DNA from: JAEUSI01 sp036782915 | GTDB lineage: Bacteria > Bacteroidota > Ignavibacteria > Tepidaquicellales > Tepidaquicellaceae | Direction: 5' to 3' | Assembly: GCA_036782915.1 (NCBI GenBank) | Contig: DAIPYE010000152.1 | Coordinates: 1-7,834 of the forward strand | DNA length: 7,834 nucleotides | Shown: piece by piece, positions 6,440 through 7,834 of the stretch | Layout of the letters: every line of letters starts with the position of its first letter | How positions within the stretch are numbered: the first letter of the stretch is position 1 | Translations under genes and position numbers: made by a program | The notes under the pieces: generated by a model | Told to the model about the DNA's origin: nothing | Databases searched by the model: none | What the model saw: only the letters and a program-made list of their open reading frames with translations

Positions 6440-6445
6440 TAATGA
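6423..6445. promoter_or_regulatory. Inverted-repeat operator candidate over the promoter and toxin start
   Basis: An imperfect 12-bp palindrome (6429-6440, ACATATATTTGT, two mismatched positions) covers the -7 box. It is flanked by outer arms TCATT (6423-6427) and AATGA (6441-6445) that are exact reverse complements, offset by one unpaired G at 6428. HTH antitoxins of this class usually bind such palindromes to repress their own operon, so this is a plausible autoregulatory site. It is inferred and could be chance in A/T-rich DNA. Confidence 0.45.
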
Positions 6446-6759
6446 AGATAATTGAAACCCAAATATTTACAAAAAGGATCACTTCACTGTTAACACACGA
6501 AGATTATAGAAATTTTCAAAACGAATTAATTATAAACCCTGAAAAAGGAAATATAATCAGAGGAAGTGGTGGTTTGCGTAAGATCAGATGGTCAATCGAA
6601 GGAAAGGGCAAAAGCGGAGGAGTTAGAATAATTTATTGTTGGCTTAAAGAAAGAGAAATAATACTACTGTTATTCGTTTATAAAAAGAATGAATATGAAG
6701 ATTTAACGAATCAACAAATAAAGTTACTAAAATCAATTGTAGAAAAGGAGTTGAAATGA
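6442..6759 (+). CDS. RelE/HigB2-like toxin of a type II toxin-antitoxin pair
   Basis: The 105-residue protein matches the RelE-superfamily branch that includes HigB2. Conserved elements in order: IETQIFTKRI (4-13), NPEKGNIIRGSGGLRKIRW (32-50), GKGKSGGVRIIYCW (54-67), and a final VYKKNEYEDLTNQQ (79-92). Members of this branch are ribosome-dependent mRNA interferases. The basic and aromatic residues R46, K47, R49, R62, Y65, Y80, K81 and K82 are the candidates for RNA binding and cleavage, so the toxin looks intact. It is the first gene of the pair (toxin first, as in hig systems) and overlaps the antitoxin by ATGA. There is no Shine-Dalgarno and no later Met in the protein, so ATG 6442 must be the start even though the promoter candidate nearly touches it. 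Confidence 0.92.
   Translation: MKIIETQIFTKRITSLLTHEDYRNFQNELIINPEKGNIIRGSGGLRKIRWSIEGKGKSGGVRIIYCWLKEREIILLLFVYKKNEYEDLTNQQIKLLKSIVEKELK
6745..6750 (+). promoter_or_regulatory. Shine-Dalgarno AAGGAG of the antitoxin gene
   Basis: AAGGAG lies within the toxin's last codons, 5 nt before the antitoxin ATG at 6756. The toxin itself has no such site. This would favour antitoxin synthesis over toxin from the shared mRNA. Confidence 0.7.
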
Positions 6760-7049
6760 ACAACGAACTTTTTAATGAGTTAAAAAAAAGTATAAGGCAG
6801 GGTGGAAAAATTCTAAATGGTAAAATGAAACCGGGTAGAGAATTTAATTTCGACAATCCGAATCCGAAGCTAATAAGATTAAAATTAGGTCTGTCACAGG
6901 GTAAGTTTGCGAGCTTAATGGGAATAAGCACTTCTACTTTACAAAATTGGGAGCAGGGTAGAAGAAAGCCAGAAGGACCGGCAAAAGTTTTACTGAATGT
7001 AACATATAAATTTCCGCAAGAAGTATTGGATACAGTCAGAGAAAAATAA
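6756..7049 (+). CDS. NadS/HigA2-like HTH antitoxin
   Basis: The 97-residue protein is the cognate antitoxin. The N-terminal region ELFNELKKSIRQGGKILNGK (4-23) is the segment that in HigA2-type antitoxins binds and neutralises the toxin. It is followed by an XRE-type helix-turn-helix at about 37-82: IRLKLGLSQGKFASLMGIS, then TLQNWEQGRRKPEGPAKVLL, the hallmark of the NadS family. The protein is expected to bind the operator at its own promoter and repress the operon with toxin as co-repressor; that is family knowledge and not shown here. The ATGA overlap with the toxin and the AAGGAG site at 6745 support coupled translation. It ends 21 nt before the convergent reductase gene. Confidence 0.93.
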   Translation: MNNELFNELKKSIRQGGKILNGKMKPGREFNFDNPNPKLIRLKLGLSQGKFASLMGISTSTLQNWEQGRRKPEGPAKVLLNVTYKFPQEVLDTVREK

Positions 7050-7070
7050 TATTAACAATCGATTTTAAAA

Positions 7071-7834
7071 CTACATATACTCCAGCTTCACATTATTTGT
7101 CAAAGGATGCGACTGACAGGTAAGAATATATCCTTCATCAATTTCAGCGTCGGACAACCCTTCTCGTTCATCCATTTTAACTTTTCCTGAAACAAGTTTT
7201 GCGCGGCAGGTTGTACAGATTCCGCTCTTGCATGAAAACGGAGGATCAAGATCAGCTTTTATTGCAGCCTGAAGAATATTTACACCCGGCGGAACTGTAA
7301 GCATATGTTCCGATCCGTCGAGAATAACTTTTACTTCCCTTTCTTTTAGTATTTCGGATTCGTCAAAATCTTCACCGCTGTCTTTTTGCGGAATGAATTC
7401 TTCATGATGGACAGGTGCAGTGAAATGCTCTATGTGTATTTTTTTATGATCAACATTAATTCTCTCAAGATCATCTTTTACTTTTTCCATCATTTCTTCC
7501 GGTCCGCAAATAAAATATTCAGCTTCCTTTGATCTTTCCCCCAGATTCTCTTTAACTAATTTCAAAAGATCTTCACTGTTAACCATTCCTTTTAGACCTG
7601 TGTAATTATCATTAAAGTCTGAAATTGTAAAAAATAAATTCAGTCTGCCATTACTTTTTTCCTGAAGATGAAGAAGTTCATCTTTAAAAATAATTCCTGA
7701 CTCATCCCTGCTTCCATAATAAAGGATCACTTTACTTTTCGGTTCTACATAAAGCACTGACTTCAATATCGAAAGCAACGGTGTAATCCCGCTGCCGCCG
7801 CCAATAAGGAAATAATTTTTTTCATTTAAAGGAT
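7071..7834 (-). CDS. PaaE-like ferredoxin-NAD(P)H reductase, C-terminal part (5' end outside window)
   Basis: On the minus strand the frame is open to the right edge, so the FAD-binding N-terminal domain is missing. The visible 254 residues start with NEKNYFLIGGGSGITPLLSI, the NAD(P)-binding entry motif, followed by VILYYGSRDESGIIF and YFICGPEEMMEKV, typical of ferredoxin reductase NAD domains. After an acidic linker comes a plant-type [2Fe-2S] domain with cysteine spacing C-x4-C-x2-C-x29-C (codons at 7230-7232, 7215-7217, 7206-7208 and 7116-7118). This FAD/NAD-then-ferredoxin order is that of PaaE, the reductase of phenylacetyl-CoA epoxidase, and of related oxygenase reductases; it passes electrons from NAD(P)H to an oxygenase. 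Without the oxygenase genes in view the pathway is undecided. A TTG at 7778 can be read as a start but falls inside the GGGSGITPL motif. Confidence 0.9.
   Translation of the reverse strand, partial: PLNEKNYFLIGGGSGITPLLSILKSVLYVEPKSKVILYYGSRDESGIIFKDELLHLQEKSNGRLNLFFTISDFNDNYTGLKGMVNSEDLLKLVKENLGERSKEAEYFICGPEEMMEKVKDDLERINVDHKKIHIEHFTAPVHHEEFIPQKDSGEDFDESEILKEREVKVILDGSEHMLTVPPGVNILQAAIKADLDPPFSCKSGICTTCRAKLVSGKVKMDEREGLSDAEIDEGYILTCQSHPLTNNVKLEYM

Noticed and set aside
6426..6454. Sigma70-type promoter with TTGACA at 6426-6431
   Set aside because: The -35 match is perfect, but the -10 position falls inside the toxin gene at 6449 (TAATTG), too late to include the start codon. The TAnnTTTG reading fits better.
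6644..6931. 95-codon minus-strand open frame across the toxin-antitoxin junction
   Set aside because: It is antisense to two genes with clear family motifs and shows no motif of its own.
7050..7070. Bidirectional terminator between the antitoxin and the convergent reductase
   Set aside because: The 21-nt gap holds only the 8-bp palindrome AATCGATT with no loop or adjoining stem, too weak to call.
7776..7778. TTG (minus strand) as the start of the reductase
   Set aside because: The frame continues to the window edge and encodes GGGSGITP just before it, an essential NAD(P)-binding motif.

Overview
The window comes from an AT-rich genome. Two secreted proteins end in a type IX secretion (T9SS) C-terminal sorting domain with the signature NYPNPFNP. 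Most start codons have A/T-rich leaders without a Shine-Dalgarno sequence, and one promoter-like site matches the Bacteroidota -7 motif TAnnTTTG. Together these point to the Bacteroidota/Ignavibacteria/Chlorobi group, with Ignavibacteria-like lineages the best guess. This is inferred from protein style, because no rRNA or universal marker gene is present.

Layout. (1) 1-1266: the 3' part of a large secreted Asp-box (BNR-like) repeat protein with a T9SS sorting domain, followed by a hairpin terminator. (2) 1517-3473: a NarL/LuxR-type response regulator without a nearby kinase, then a very short T9SS cargo that is almost only linker plus sorting domain, then a lipoprotein with a PrcB-like C-terminal domain 16 nt downstream. 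The cargo gene carries a REP-like palindrome inside its reading frame. (3) 3636-5797: four tightly packed genes, an alpha/beta hydrolase, a small GNAT acetyltransferase, a FlaR/adenylate-kinase-like P-loop protein and a RimJ/RimL-type GNAT. Their junctions are +5, -17 and -4 nt, so they are very probably one translationally coupled operon. (4) 5802-5843: six tandem degenerate heptamers of AATGGTC directly after that operon. (5) 5885-6352: a small exported protein of unknown function. (6) 6442-7049: a toxin-first type II toxin-antitoxin pair (RelE/HigB2-like toxin, NadS/HigA2-like HTH antitoxin) with a promoter/operator candidate that almost touches the toxin start codon. (7) 7071-7834, minus strand: the C-terminal part of a PaaE-like ferredoxin-NAD(P)H reductase with a plant-type [2Fe-2S] domain, running off the right edge and convergent with the toxin-antitoxin operon.

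The genes do not form one pathway. The left third is secretion cargo and envelope proteins with a transcription regulator. The middle is a compact small-molecule or protein acyl/phosphoryl-transfer operon whose substrate cannot be read from sequence. The right third is a toxin-antitoxin unit beside a redox gene. I found no CRISPR array, tRNA, rRNA, transposase or riboswitch. No gene-free stretch exceeds 300 nt; the longest (1267-1516) holds the terminator and A/T-rich leader DNA, and 3474-3635 shows nothing I can support. The most unusual items are the possible leaderless toxin mRNA with an overlapping operator, the passenger-less T9SS cargo, the palindrome inside that cargo gene, and the heptamer array.
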